Shown: positions 8,191 through 15,990 of the stretch, one piece after another | How positions within the stretch are numbered: the stretch's first letter is position 1 | How the letters are laid out: every line of letters starts with the position of its first letter | Source of the DNA: an uncultured Clostridia bacterium | GTDB taxonomy: Bacteria > Bacillota > Clostridia > TANB77 > CAG-508 | Assembly: GCA_934184665.1 (NCBI GenBank) | Contig: CAKPSX010000006.1 | Coordinates: forward strand, 1 to 59,239 | Direction of reading: 5' to 3' | Length of the DNA: 59,239 nucleotides | The notes under the pieces: generated by a model | Seen by the model: only the letters and a program-made list of their open reading frames with translations | Databases searched by the model: none | Told to the model about the DNA's origin: nothing | Position numbers and translations under genes: made by a program

Positions 8191-9378
8191 TTACGCAAAT
8201 GTATATCCTAACATTAATCTTGCAAAATATGCAATACCACTAGCAATATGTAATGCTAGTAATAAATATCCTAGTGCAGTATAAATTTTCGTTTTATCAT
8301 TTTTTGTATTTTCAAATAATGCAACTGAAGAAATAAATGTCATCATTAATGTAAAACTATATCCCCAATCGAAATTTCCATCTAATGCTCTAGCTCCTGT
8401 TTCTTCGAGACAAAGATATTCAAGTAAAGCCACTGTATTCATAATCCATACAAATGAATATTTTCTATCTTTAGCTATTTTCTTTATATTTATGGCCAAT
8501 ATAAATAGAGGAAAAGCTATTGATTGAATAAGTGATATCACTGGATACTCGTGATATGCCTTTAGTAGTGTCATAAATCCTATTTTTATTCCTGAACCAT
8601 CATCTACTCCATATAGAACTTTTGCTTGATAAACCAATACTGACAATGAAATTAATACAGCACACCCAAATATTATAATATTTATTATTGCCTTCTTATT
8701 TTTTATGTTTTTAAAGAAATCAATTATTAAATATACTAACATAGCTGGTGCAAATGCTATTATAAAATTTGGCTTTATTAAATTTACTAGAAGTAATAAT
8801 ATAACAAAAAGAATATAATCTTTTGTTTCAATTTTACTCAAGTACTTTTTGCTCATTTTAAAATATAATAACATGATGCCAAGTCCAAGCAATTTCATAC
8901 ATATATAGGTTGAATTATGCCATTCATTTGCTTCTTGTACTCCCGCATTCCATCCTTTATGTATAAATGGTATAAATATAGCAATAGCAAAATTTAATAA
9001 AAATGCATATATCCAATTTTTAGTTGAGCTCTCTTTTGGAGTTGCAGTATAATAATCTAATAGTTTTTTTGTCAGAATAATTGTCAAAATAACTACTATT
9101 GATAGAAAAACTGCAATACCCAGATTCCCCCCAAAGTACATATATATAAATTTATATATTGGCTTTGTTATAGTATATTGAGATCCACTTGAACTAATAG
9201 CAGAACTTATATGTAAAATCAAATCACTATTAAACTTCCCAATGGCTTGATTATAGAAAAGCCATGTTGTCATACTTCCCAATCCTACAAAAAATAATGC
9301 TAAAACTATCATTCCTATTTTTTGTTTCATATTTTTTTCTTTTATTTTTTTAATAAAATCTTCTACCTTTTGTTTCAT
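8191..9378 (-). CDS. polytopic membrane protein, possible GT-C enzyme
   Basis: A 395-residue protein with about ten hydrophobic helices. A basic N-terminal segment precedes the first helix, and the first outer loop contains NSDLILHI, with an acidic residue at the place where GT-C glycosyltransferases have theirs. No further family motif is recognisable. It lies between the WecE-type transaminase and the ATP-grasp gene, so a role in transferring or modifying the amino sugar outside the membrane is plausible. An O-unit polymerase-like role is the alternative. Confidence 0.6.
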   Translation of the reverse strand: MKQKVEDFIKKIKEKNMKQKIGMIVLALFFVGLGSMTTWLFYNQAIGKFNSDLILHISSAISSSGSQYTITKPIYKFIYMYFGGNLGIAVFLSIVVILTIILTKKLLDYYTATPKESSTKNWIYAFLLNFAIAIFIPFIHKGWNAGVQEANEWHNSTYICMKLLGLGIMLLYFKMSKKYLSKIETKDYILFVILLLLVNLIKPNFIIAFAPAMLVYLIIDFFKNIKNKKAIINIIIFGCAVLISLSVLVYQAKVLYGVDDGSGIKIGFMTLLKAYHEYPVISLIQSIAFPLFILAINIKKIAKDRKYSFVWIMNTVALLEYLCLEETGARALDGNFDWGYSFTLMMTFISSVALFENTKNDKTKIYTALGYLLLALHIASGIAYFARLMLGYTFA

Positions 9379-9407
9379 ATTAAATTCTATCCCCTTTTAG
9401 CTTTTGT

Positions 9408-10532
9408 TTAAATTAATTCTTTAACTTTACTTACTACATATTTTCTATCTTCTTCAGTCATATCTGCATATAATGGTAATCTTAATAATCTACCTGCATA
9501 CTCTTCTGTAACTGGTAAATCACCTTTTTTACATCCTAATTTTTCTCCCATTGGTGAAGTATGTAGTGGAATATAGTGAAATACTGCACTTACTCCATTT
9601 TCTTTTAATTTTGAAATTAATTCATTTCTTTTTTGTTCTGTTGGTAAAATTATATAATACATATGTGCATTATGTTTTGCATATTCTGGTATATATGGTC
9701 TTATTAATTTGCCTTGTTCTTCTAATTCTTTGAATTCTTCATTATAATAATTCCATACACTCATTCTCTTTTCCATTATTTCATTTGCTCTTGTTAATTG
9801 TCCATATAATAATGCTGCTAATATATCTGATGGTAAATATGATGAGCCAATTTCATGCCATGTATATTTATCAACATCTCCTCTGATAAATTGACTTCTG
9901 TTTGTTCCTTTTTCTCTGATTATTTCTGCCTTTTCGAATTGTTTATCATTTTTTACTATTATTGCTCCACCTTCACCCATAACATAATTTTTGGTTTCGT
10001 GGAAACTATAACAACCATAATCTCCAATTGTTCCTAATGGTTTATCTTTATAATATGCAAGAACACCTTGTGCTGCATCTTCTACAACTATTAAATTATG
10101 TTTTTTAGCTATTTCCATTATTTTATCCATGTCACATGCTACACCTGCATAATGTACTACAAATATTGCTTTTGTTTTTGGTGTAATTTTTTCTTCAATT
10201 AAATTAGCATCCATATTTTGTGTTCTTTTATCTATATCAACAAATACTGGCTTCGCTCCTCTTAATAATATTGCATCTGCTGTTGATACAAATGTATAAG
10301 ATGGAACTATTACTTCATCACCTTCTTTTAATTCTGCAAGTAGTGCTGCTAATTCTAATGAATGTGTTCCTGATGTTGTTAATAAAAAGTTATTTATATT
10401 GCAATTTTCTTTAAACCATTCATTACATTTTTTTGTATATGCTCCATCTCCGCATATTTTGCTATTTATAAGTGCATCATTTATAAAGTTTTTTTCTACA
10501 TCTGTTATTGATGTTTTTGTAAAAGGTATCAT
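9408..10532 (-). CDS. wecE: dTDP-4-amino-4,6-dideoxygalactose transaminase
   Basis: A PLP-dependent DegT/DnrJ/EryC1 aminotransferase acting on dTDP-4-keto-6-deoxyglucose to give dTDP-Fuc4N. The similarity to E. coli WecE/RffA is visible along the whole 374 residues: CGDGAYTKKC near 28, PSYTFVSTADAILLRGAKP near 79, VVHYAGVACDMD near 126, and the PLP-lysine segment SFHETKNY near 178, then REKGTNRSQFIRGDVDKYTW. The start is ATG 10532, 8 bases after GAGGAG; a GTG three codons upstream is less likely. It uses the product of RfbA/RfbB at the end of the same operon. Confidence 0.93.
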   Translation of the reverse strand: MIPFTKTSITDVEKNFINDALINSKICGDGAYTKKCNEWFKENCNINNFLLTTSGTHSLELAALLAELKEGDEVIVPSYTFVSTADAILLRGAKPVFVDIDKRTQNMDANLIEEKITPKTKAIFVVHYAGVACDMDKIMEIAKKHNLIVVEDAAQGVLAYYKDKPLGTIGDYGCYSFHETKNYVMGEGGAIIVKNDKQFEKAEIIREKGTNRSQFIRGDVDKYTWHEIGSSYLPSDILAALLYGQLTRANEIMEKRMSVWNYYNEEFKELEEQGKLIRPYIPEYAKHNAHMYYIILPTEQKRNELISKLKENGVSAVFHYIPLHTSPMGEKLGCKKGDLPVTEEYAGRLLRLPLYADMTEEDRKYVVSKVKELI

Positions 10533-10552
10533 TTCTCCCACTCCTCTTTTTA

Positions 10553-11329
10553 TTATAATTGTTCTGCAAATCCTTTTTGTAATTTATTAAATATCATATA
10601 TCCTACTATACATCCTATTATAGAACATCCTATTAAAATAAGTAATGGTTTTAGTTCTATCATTGTTTGGTTATAAAATATACTTCTATATCCATTTATG
10701 ATATATGTCATAGGATTACAATATAATATCCATTTAAATTGCTCTGGTATTGACTCTGGTGCATATACTATTGGTGCTGCATAAAATAGTAATTGTAAAG
10801 CTACACCAATTAAATGTTGTAAATCTCTTATATATATCGAAATACTTGATACAATTAGAGATATAGCTATTAACAATAAATATTGTGCAATTAAAACTAT
10901 TGGATAAAATATTATATATTTGCTAATTCCTAATCCTCCAAATATTACGAATCCTATGATAATTATTGTGGATATAAGAAAATTTACTGTTTCACTTGTT
11001 ACTACTGATATTGGTAATATTTCTCTCGGGAAATATACTTTTTTGATTATATTTCCATTTTCAACCATTGTAAATGCTGACCTTGATATTGTTGTTGCAA
11101 AAAATGTCCATGGTATTAATCCACAGCATAGAAATATTACATAGTTTTCTTGTGTATTTCTTAATATTAAAGGAAATACTAATGCATATACTGCTATTTG
11201 TAATAGAGGATTTAAGAATGACCATAAAACTCCTAAAAAGGAGTTTTTATATTTTCCTCTAATTTCTTTTTGTACGTTTGTTTTTAATAGTTCTCTATAT
11301 TTATATAAATTTTTAAATACGTTTATCAT
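10553..11329 (-). CDS. wzm: ABC-2 polysaccharide exporter permease (Wzm/TagG type)
   Basis: A 258-residue membrane protein with six hydrophobic helices and the Wzm/TagG hallmarks KYKNSFLGVLWSFLNPLLQ near residue 25 and KKVYFPREILPIS near 99. It forms the channel half of an ABC exporter that moves a finished lipid-linked polymer across the membrane. The ATPase half is three genes upstream in transcript order (13668..14414), with a glycosyltransferase gene between them. Whether the substrate is a teichoic acid or a neutral polysaccharide cannot be told from this protein alone. Confidence 0.9.
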   Translation of the reverse strand: MINVFKNLYKYRELLKTNVQKEIRGKYKNSFLGVLWSFLNPLLQIAVYALVFPLILRNTQENYVIFLCCGLIPWTFFATTISRSAFTMVENGNIIKKVYFPREILPISVVTSETVNFLISTIIIIGFVIFGGLGISKYIIFYPIVLIAQYLLLIAISLIVSSISIYIRDLQHLIGVALQLLFYAAPIVYAPESIPEQFKWILYCNPMTYIINGYRSIFYNQTMIELKPLLILIGCSIIGCIVGYMIFNKLQKGFAEQL

Positions 11330-11340
11330 TTTTTCTCCTT

Positions 11341-13650
11341 TTAGTCTTTTCTAATTTTTACTAATAATTTTTTAATTGGTTCATATATGTGTAATTTTTT
11401 AGTAATAGCAATCATTTTCAGTCTTGCTCTTCCTTCTGGCGTTTTAAAATAGTCATAACCACCACTTATATTTGTCATATCTCCATCAAATGGAACTATG
11501 CCAAAATATTCCAAATTGACTTGGTCACATAACCAATGATAATCTCCTCTAGTAGCGATAAAATTCTCTGTTATTAATTCTTTACAGATGCTTTGTGTTT
11601 TTTGTAGCATATTTCCAATTGCAATTTTTTCAACACTTGGTTCTATTGCAATTTTTTCAAGAATCTCTTCCATATTTTCTACCATTTGGTCTATTGTAAA
11701 TCCATTCAATATTCTTTTTCGACAATTTGATTTATACTCATCTAAATTGTTTAATATTTTTTCTATTCCATCAACATAATTCATATATTCTTCTTTTTCA
11801 TATGTTAATACTTGAATATCTTTTTCTTCTTGCATACATGGAACAATAACTCCAACTTCATCATTTATTAGTTCTGCTTGTCCTCCAACATTTGCTGAGA
11901 CAACTGGAACTCCCATTGATAGTGATTCATAAGAAGTTAATGCTAAACCTTCTTTTATTGAACAATTTATTGTTAAATCACTTATTTTATATAATTTTGC
12001 TGTTTCTTTGATATTTCCTACGAATTTAACGTTATTTGTTAATCCATATTTTTTAAGTTTTGTCTCAAGCATTTCTAGCATTGGTCCATCACCTGCTATT
12101 ATGCATAAAAAATCTTGTCTTTTTTGTTTTAATTCTCTTAAAATTTCTGCTAATAGCATTGGTCTTTTTTGTAAATCAATTCTGCAAATATAACTTAATA
12201 TATATCTTGTGTCGTCTTCCTCAATTCCATATTGTTTACGAATTTCATTTTTATCATATTTTTCTGGGTCATATATTTTTTCATCTACACCAATATATAC
12301 TGTTTTTACGTCTTTTTCATCTCTCCTGAAATGATTTATAAGTATTTTTCTGCTATTATCATTACATACTAATGTCTTGTCTATACATGGTGCTACCATA
12401 CTTGAATCTCTTGAATATCCGCCACATCTGTTATACCATTCTTCCATATGAATATAGTCTACAATTGGTATATGTGAATATCTTGATTTTAGATATGGTA
12501 TCATTGAATATCCTGTAAGGCTATTTGTATTTAATATTAAATTTATTCTATATTGTTTTATTAAATTATTTATAAATGCCGTCCAATATTTTTGGTCTAT
12601 AAATGTTGTTAAATCATATACTACAACTTGTTCTTCAAAGTCTTGTCTCCATGAATTAACTTTTGGGTTCGTATTTACTATTATAAAATTAAATTTATCT
12701 TTATTTGCTCTTGTAACAAGGTCTAAATTAAATTTATCTGCACCACCTGTTGTCATCCACGGAATAATCATTAGCACATTTGTTTTTCCATTTTCTTTTA
12801 TTTGATATTGAACATTTTCTGGAACTTCATCTATAATTTCTTGCCAATCATAATCTTGTTTTGGATATTGTATTGCTTTTATTTTTTGGTTTATTCCTTT
12901 TGCTGTCTCATTTACAATATTTAATGCTCTTTCTCTATTTTGTTTTGAGCGTTCTAACTCACTCGTAGTACTTTCTTTTTTCCTATACCAGAATCCTATG
13001 AAGTTCATTCTTACTGGCTTTTTGCCTTTTACTAATAATTTAAGCCATAAATTCCAATCTTCATAAACTGCTTTTTCTCTTAATTCATATCCATTAACTT
13101 CCCAAAAATCTGCTTTTCTTATTAATGCTGTTAGTACTAATAAATTGTCCTTTTGTTCTGCATCTGAATCAAAATATTTTATCCATTCAAATTCTTCATC
13201 TTGAAAATTTAATAGATCAGTATATGCCCATGACGCATCTTTATTTGTTTGTAATGTCCAATAAGCACATTCTAAATATGTTTTGTTTATTACATCATCA
13301 TCATCTAAGAAAAATAGATATTTTGAATTTTCATTTGCTTGTTCAGCTCCATAATCTCTTGTTGCTGCCGCTCCTGAATTCTCTTTGTTTATTACTCTTA
13401 TCCTTTTATCAATTTTTCCTATTTCTTTTAACTTGTCTAAGCTTTCTTCATCAGTTGAGCCATCATTAACTATAATCCATTCCCATGCAGGAAATGTTTG
13501 ATTTAATACTGAGTTTATTGTTTCATCAATATATTTTCCACCATTATAATATGCTGTAACAATTGTTATTTCTGGCTTTTGAATATCTATTTCTTCAAAA
13601 TCTATAATTTCTCTATTTCTTCCTGGATATAAACTATAATTATTTTTCAT
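11341..13650 (-). CDS. two-domain glycosyltransferase, GT2 fused to GT4
   Basis: A 769-residue bifunctional transferase. Residues about 25-275 are a GT2 domain (ITIVTAYYNGGKYIDETINS, then LFFLDDDDVI near 113). Residues about 285-690 are a GT4 domain (TTGGADKFNLDLV near 298; EGLALTSYESLSMGVPVVS with the E-x7-E pattern near 603). A tail of about 80 residues follows. It sits between wzt and wzm, so it probably adds two linked sugars or a terminal group of the ABC-exported chain. Its last 80 residues resemble no domain I know. Confidence 0.88.
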   Translation of the reverse strand: MKNNYSLYPGRNREIIDFEEIDIQKPEITIVTAYYNGGKYIDETINSVLNQTFPAWEWIIVNDGSTDEESLDKLKEIGKIDKRIRVINKENSGAAATRDYGAEQANENSKYLFFLDDDDVINKTYLECAYWTLQTNKDASWAYTDLLNFQDEEFEWIKYFDSDAEQKDNLLVLTALIRKADFWEVNGYELREKAVYEDWNLWLKLLVKGKKPVRMNFIGFWYRKKESTTSELERSKQNRERALNIVNETAKGINQKIKAIQYPKQDYDWQEIIDEVPENVQYQIKENGKTNVLMIIPWMTTGGADKFNLDLVTRANKDKFNFIIVNTNPKVNSWRQDFEEQVVVYDLTTFIDQKYWTAFINNLIKQYRINLILNTNSLTGYSMIPYLKSRYSHIPIVDYIHMEEWYNRCGGYSRDSSMVAPCIDKTLVCNDNSRKILINHFRRDEKDVKTVYIGVDEKIYDPEKYDKNEIRKQYGIEEDDTRYILSYICRIDLQKRPMLLAEILRELKQKRQDFLCIIAGDGPMLEMLETKLKKYGLTNNVKFVGNIKETAKLYKISDLTINCSIKEGLALTSYESLSMGVPVVSANVGGQAELINDEVGVIVPCMQEEKDIQVLTYEKEEYMNYVDGIEKILNNLDEYKSNCRKRILNGFTIDQMVENMEEILEKIAIEPSVEKIAIGNMLQKTQSICKELITENFIATRGDYHWLCDQVNLEYFGIVPFDGDMTNISGGYDYFKTPEGRARLKMIAITKKLHIYEPIKKLLVKIRKD

Positions 13651-13667
13651 TAATATGTTCCTTTCTT

Positions 13668-14414
13668 CTATGAGTTCTCTTTTATATATTCATCTACGAC
13701 TGTATTTGTATCTCCATCCATTTTAATTTTTCCATCTTTTAACCATATTGTTCTATCACATAATTTTCTTACTGATCCCATACTATGTGTTACAAATACC
13801 ATTGTTTTTCCTTGTGCTTTTAGTTCTAGCATTTTATCAAAGCATTTATTTTGGAAGTGTTCATCTCCTACTGATAATATTTCGTCTATTAGTAGTATAT
13901 CTGCATCTACATTTATTGCTACTGAAAATGCCAGTCTCATATACATACCTGATGAATATGTTCTTACAGGACTATCGATAAAATCTTTTAACTCTGAAAA
14001 CTCTATTATATCATCAAGTCTTGCATCTATTTCTTTTTTAGTTAGTCCAAATATTGAAGCATTAAAGTATATATTTTCTCTACCTGAAAAATCCGGATGG
14101 AAGCCCGCTCCTAATTCTAGTAGTGATGTTAGTTTTCCTCTTGTTTCTATTTTACCTTTATTCGGATATATGATTTTTGTTAGTAGTTTTAGTAGTGTTG
14201 ATTTTCCACTGCCATTTGTTCCAATTAATGCTACAACTTCACCTTTTTTTATTTTTGCACTTACTCCTTTTAGTACTTCTCTTTTTTGTTTTTTATTTCT
14301 TGAAAAAAGGAATAATAGTTTTTCTTTAATTGTATTTGCTTTATCTAAATATACATTAAATGTTTTATAAACATCATCTATTATTATGCTATATTCTTCT
14401 GTTTCTTTTTTCAT
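13668..14414 (-). CDS. wzt: ABC polysaccharide exporter ATPase (Wzt/TagH type)
   Basis: The 248-residue ATPase has Walker A GTNGSGKST near residue 63, the signature YSSGMYMRLAFSVAINVDAD and Walker B ILLIDEILSVGD. This is typical of Wzt/TagH/RfbB-like exporters. It stops after the nucleotide-binding domain and so lacks the C-terminal carbohydrate-binding domain that some Wzt proteins use to recognise a modified chain end; recognition must then come from Wzm or another protein. First gene of the operon, with a promoter 90-115 bases upstream. The start follows GGAAGGAATGG by 11 bases. Confidence 0.92.
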   Translation of the reverse strand: MKKETEEYSIIIDDVYKTFNVYLDKANTIKEKLLFLFSRNKKQKREVLKGVSAKIKKGEVVALIGTNGSGKSTLLKLLTKIIYPNKGKIETRGKLTSLLELGAGFHPDFSGRENIYFNASIFGLTKKEIDARLDDIIEFSELKDFIDSPVRTYSSGMYMRLAFSVAINVDADILLIDEILSVGDEHFQNKCFDKMLELKAQGKTMVFVTHSMGSVRKLCDRTIWLKDGKIKMDGDTNTVVDEYIKENS

Positions 14415-14503
14415 TTTAATTCCATTCCTTCCTTTAGGTGTTAACTTAAATATGATTTTTTCATAATATAAGCTTTTGAATTTTACTTAATTCTATTGAG
14501 GCA

Positions 14504-14531
14504 ATTATATCATAAATTCACCTATTGTCAA
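14504..14531 (-). promoter_or_regulatory. sigma-A promoter of the wzt-rfbB operon
   Basis: Minus strand TTGACA, 16-base spacer, TATAAT, about 90 bases before the wzt start. It is the only clear promoter found upstream of the 13-gene operon. Confidence 0.82.
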
Positions 14532-14558
14532 ACAATAATCGTAATAAAATGACAATAA

Positions 14559-14582
14559 CCCTAAAAAATTTAATTTTTAGGG
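14559..14582 (-). terminator. weak terminator after the aminotransferase gene
   Basis: CCCTAAAAA pairs with TTTTTAGGG around a short AT loop, 26 bases after the stop of the aminotransferase gene. There is no good T run after the stem, so termination may be partial and operon C could read into operon D. Confidence 0.5.
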
Positions 14583-14607
14583 CTTATGTTTGTTTTTTAC
14601 TTATTGT

Positions 14608-15687
14608 TTAAAAATCATTGTTATTTCTCATTTGTTTAAGAGCATTTATTAAAACATCATTATCTTTAGTTGTTAATTCTCCGATATGACCTACTCTGAA
14701 TACTTTGTCCTTTAATTCACCACCATTTGGACATATCCATATATTATATTCATCTTTCAATTTCAAAAATATATCATTTGCACTAGCTGTAGTTGGATGT
14801 ATTGATGTTATAGCATTTGACATTGAAGTTGTAATATATTCAAAAGGAAATTTTTCTTTTTTAATTTTATTTCTAAAGTCTTCTGCTATTTTCTTAACTT
14901 TATTAATTTCAAACTCTGCTCCTCCATTTTTCTTTATTTCTCTTAGTCTTTCATTTATTTGTATTAATATTCCAACAGCTGGAGTAAATGGAGTTTGTCC
15001 TCTTTCTGCATTTTTTAAGCAATTTTTTAAATCAAAATATAAGCATTCTGTTTTGCTATTTTCTACTCTTTTAATAGCTCTATCAGATAATGCAATAATT
15101 GATATTCCTGGGGGACATGCCAAAGCTTTTTGAGAACCTGTAATCATCACATCTGCCTCATATTCTTTCATACTATATTTGTCTGCTAAAAATGTACTTA
15201 TACAATCTGTTATTAAAAATAGATTATTTCTTTTGCAGAAATCACTTACTATGTTCATATCATATAATACCCCTGTTGAAGTTTCATGAACATTAATTAA
15301 AAATGCTGTATAATCTTTATTATCATATTTACTTAGTATTTCTTCAGTTAATATTTCTCCAACATTAAGTTTTATACTATCATATGGAATATTATGTATT
15401 TGGCAAAGTTCTTCAAATCTATGTCCAAAGCTTCCCCCATTAACAACCAAAGCTTTATCTTCTGAATTTAATGTATTCATAACACTTGTTTCCATAGCAG
15501 CTGTTCCTGAACCTGTTATAAATACAACTCTTGAGTCATCATTTGCATCAGCAAATTCTTTTATTAGTTTTTCATTTTCCAACATTAAATTTGAAAATTC
15601 TTGTGTTCTAAAGTATGGAACATTTTGTGCTCCAATTTTTCTAACACTTTCACTTGATTGAACTGGTCCCACAGTAAAGTTTAGCAT
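14608..15687 (-). CDS. class V PLP aminotransferase (AEP/serine-glyoxylate type)
   Basis: A 359-residue fold-type I aminotransferase. It has FTVGPVQSS at the N-terminus, GSGTAAMET near residue 60, HETSTGVLYD near 133, the likely PLP-lysine segment GSQKALACPPG near 183, TPFTPAVG near 235, and a C-terminal FRVGHIGEL. These match the 2-aminoethylphosphonate/serine-glyoxylate group, but substrate choice cannot be read. It is the last gene of an operon with a cytidylyltransferase-oxidoreductase fusion and a TagF-like transferase. Amination of an oxidised C2 or C3 phosphate or phosphonate is a reasonable guess. No PEP mutase or phosphonopyruvate decarboxylase is in the window. Confidence 0.85.
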   Translation of the reverse strand: MLNFTVGPVQSSESVRKIGAQNVPYFRTQEFSNLMLENEKLIKEFADANDDSRVVFITGSGTAAMETSVMNTLNSEDKALVVNGGSFGHRFEELCQIHNIPYDSIKLNVGEILTEEILSKYDNKDYTAFLINVHETSTGVLYDMNIVSDFCKRNNLFLITDCISTFLADKYSMKEYEADVMITGSQKALACPPGISIIALSDRAIKRVENSKTECLYFDLKNCLKNAERGQTPFTPAVGILIQINERLREIKKNGGAEFEINKVKKIAEDFRNKIKKEKFPFEYITTSMSNAITSIHPTTASANDIFLKLKDEYNIWICPNGGELKDKVFRVGHIGELTTKDNDVLINALKQMRNNNDF

Positions 15688-15702
15688 ATAAATTCCTCCC
15701 TA

Positions 15703-15990
15703 CTAATTGTTCTTTTCTTCATCTATTTTTTCAGTTATCATTATATTGTCATCTTCAACCTCTTTATTTCTATTTTCATCAATCCCGAATTTATCGCTTA
15801 CTTTCTTTTTTACTTTTCTAAAATAAATTCCAACTGCAGCTCCTATTGCTATTGCAATCCCAGCTATAGCTTGTATTGCATATGTCATTACAGATGGGTC
15901 AATATATGCACTTACATTTATGCTAAATACCACTGCAAATCCTATTATAAAAAATAAACTTGATAAAATAATTCCTACTAACTTTTTCAT
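15703..15990 (-). CDS. small membrane protein with conserved YIDPSxxTY segment
   Basis: A 95-residue protein with two hydrophobic segments (about 3-24 and 35-57) separated by YIDPSVMTYAIQAIAG, then basic KVKKK and a highly charged, acidic cytosolic tail. Its ATG overlaps the stop of the YidC-TagF gene (ATGA), so the two are translationally coupled and probably work together. I know no function for this family; the sequence suggests a small accessory subunit of the polymer-assembly complex. Confidence 0.78.
   Translation of the reverse strand: MKKLVGIILSSLFFIIGFAVVFSINVSAYIDPSVMTYAIQAIAGIAIAIGAAVGIYFRKVKKKVSDKFGIDENRNKEVEDDNIMITEKIDEEKNN

Noticed and set aside
14608..15687. firm call as 2-aminoethylphosphonate transaminase with a phosphonate pathway
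   Set aside because: The motifs fit the wider class V group equally well, and no PEP mutase or phosphonopyruvate decarboxylase is present in the window.
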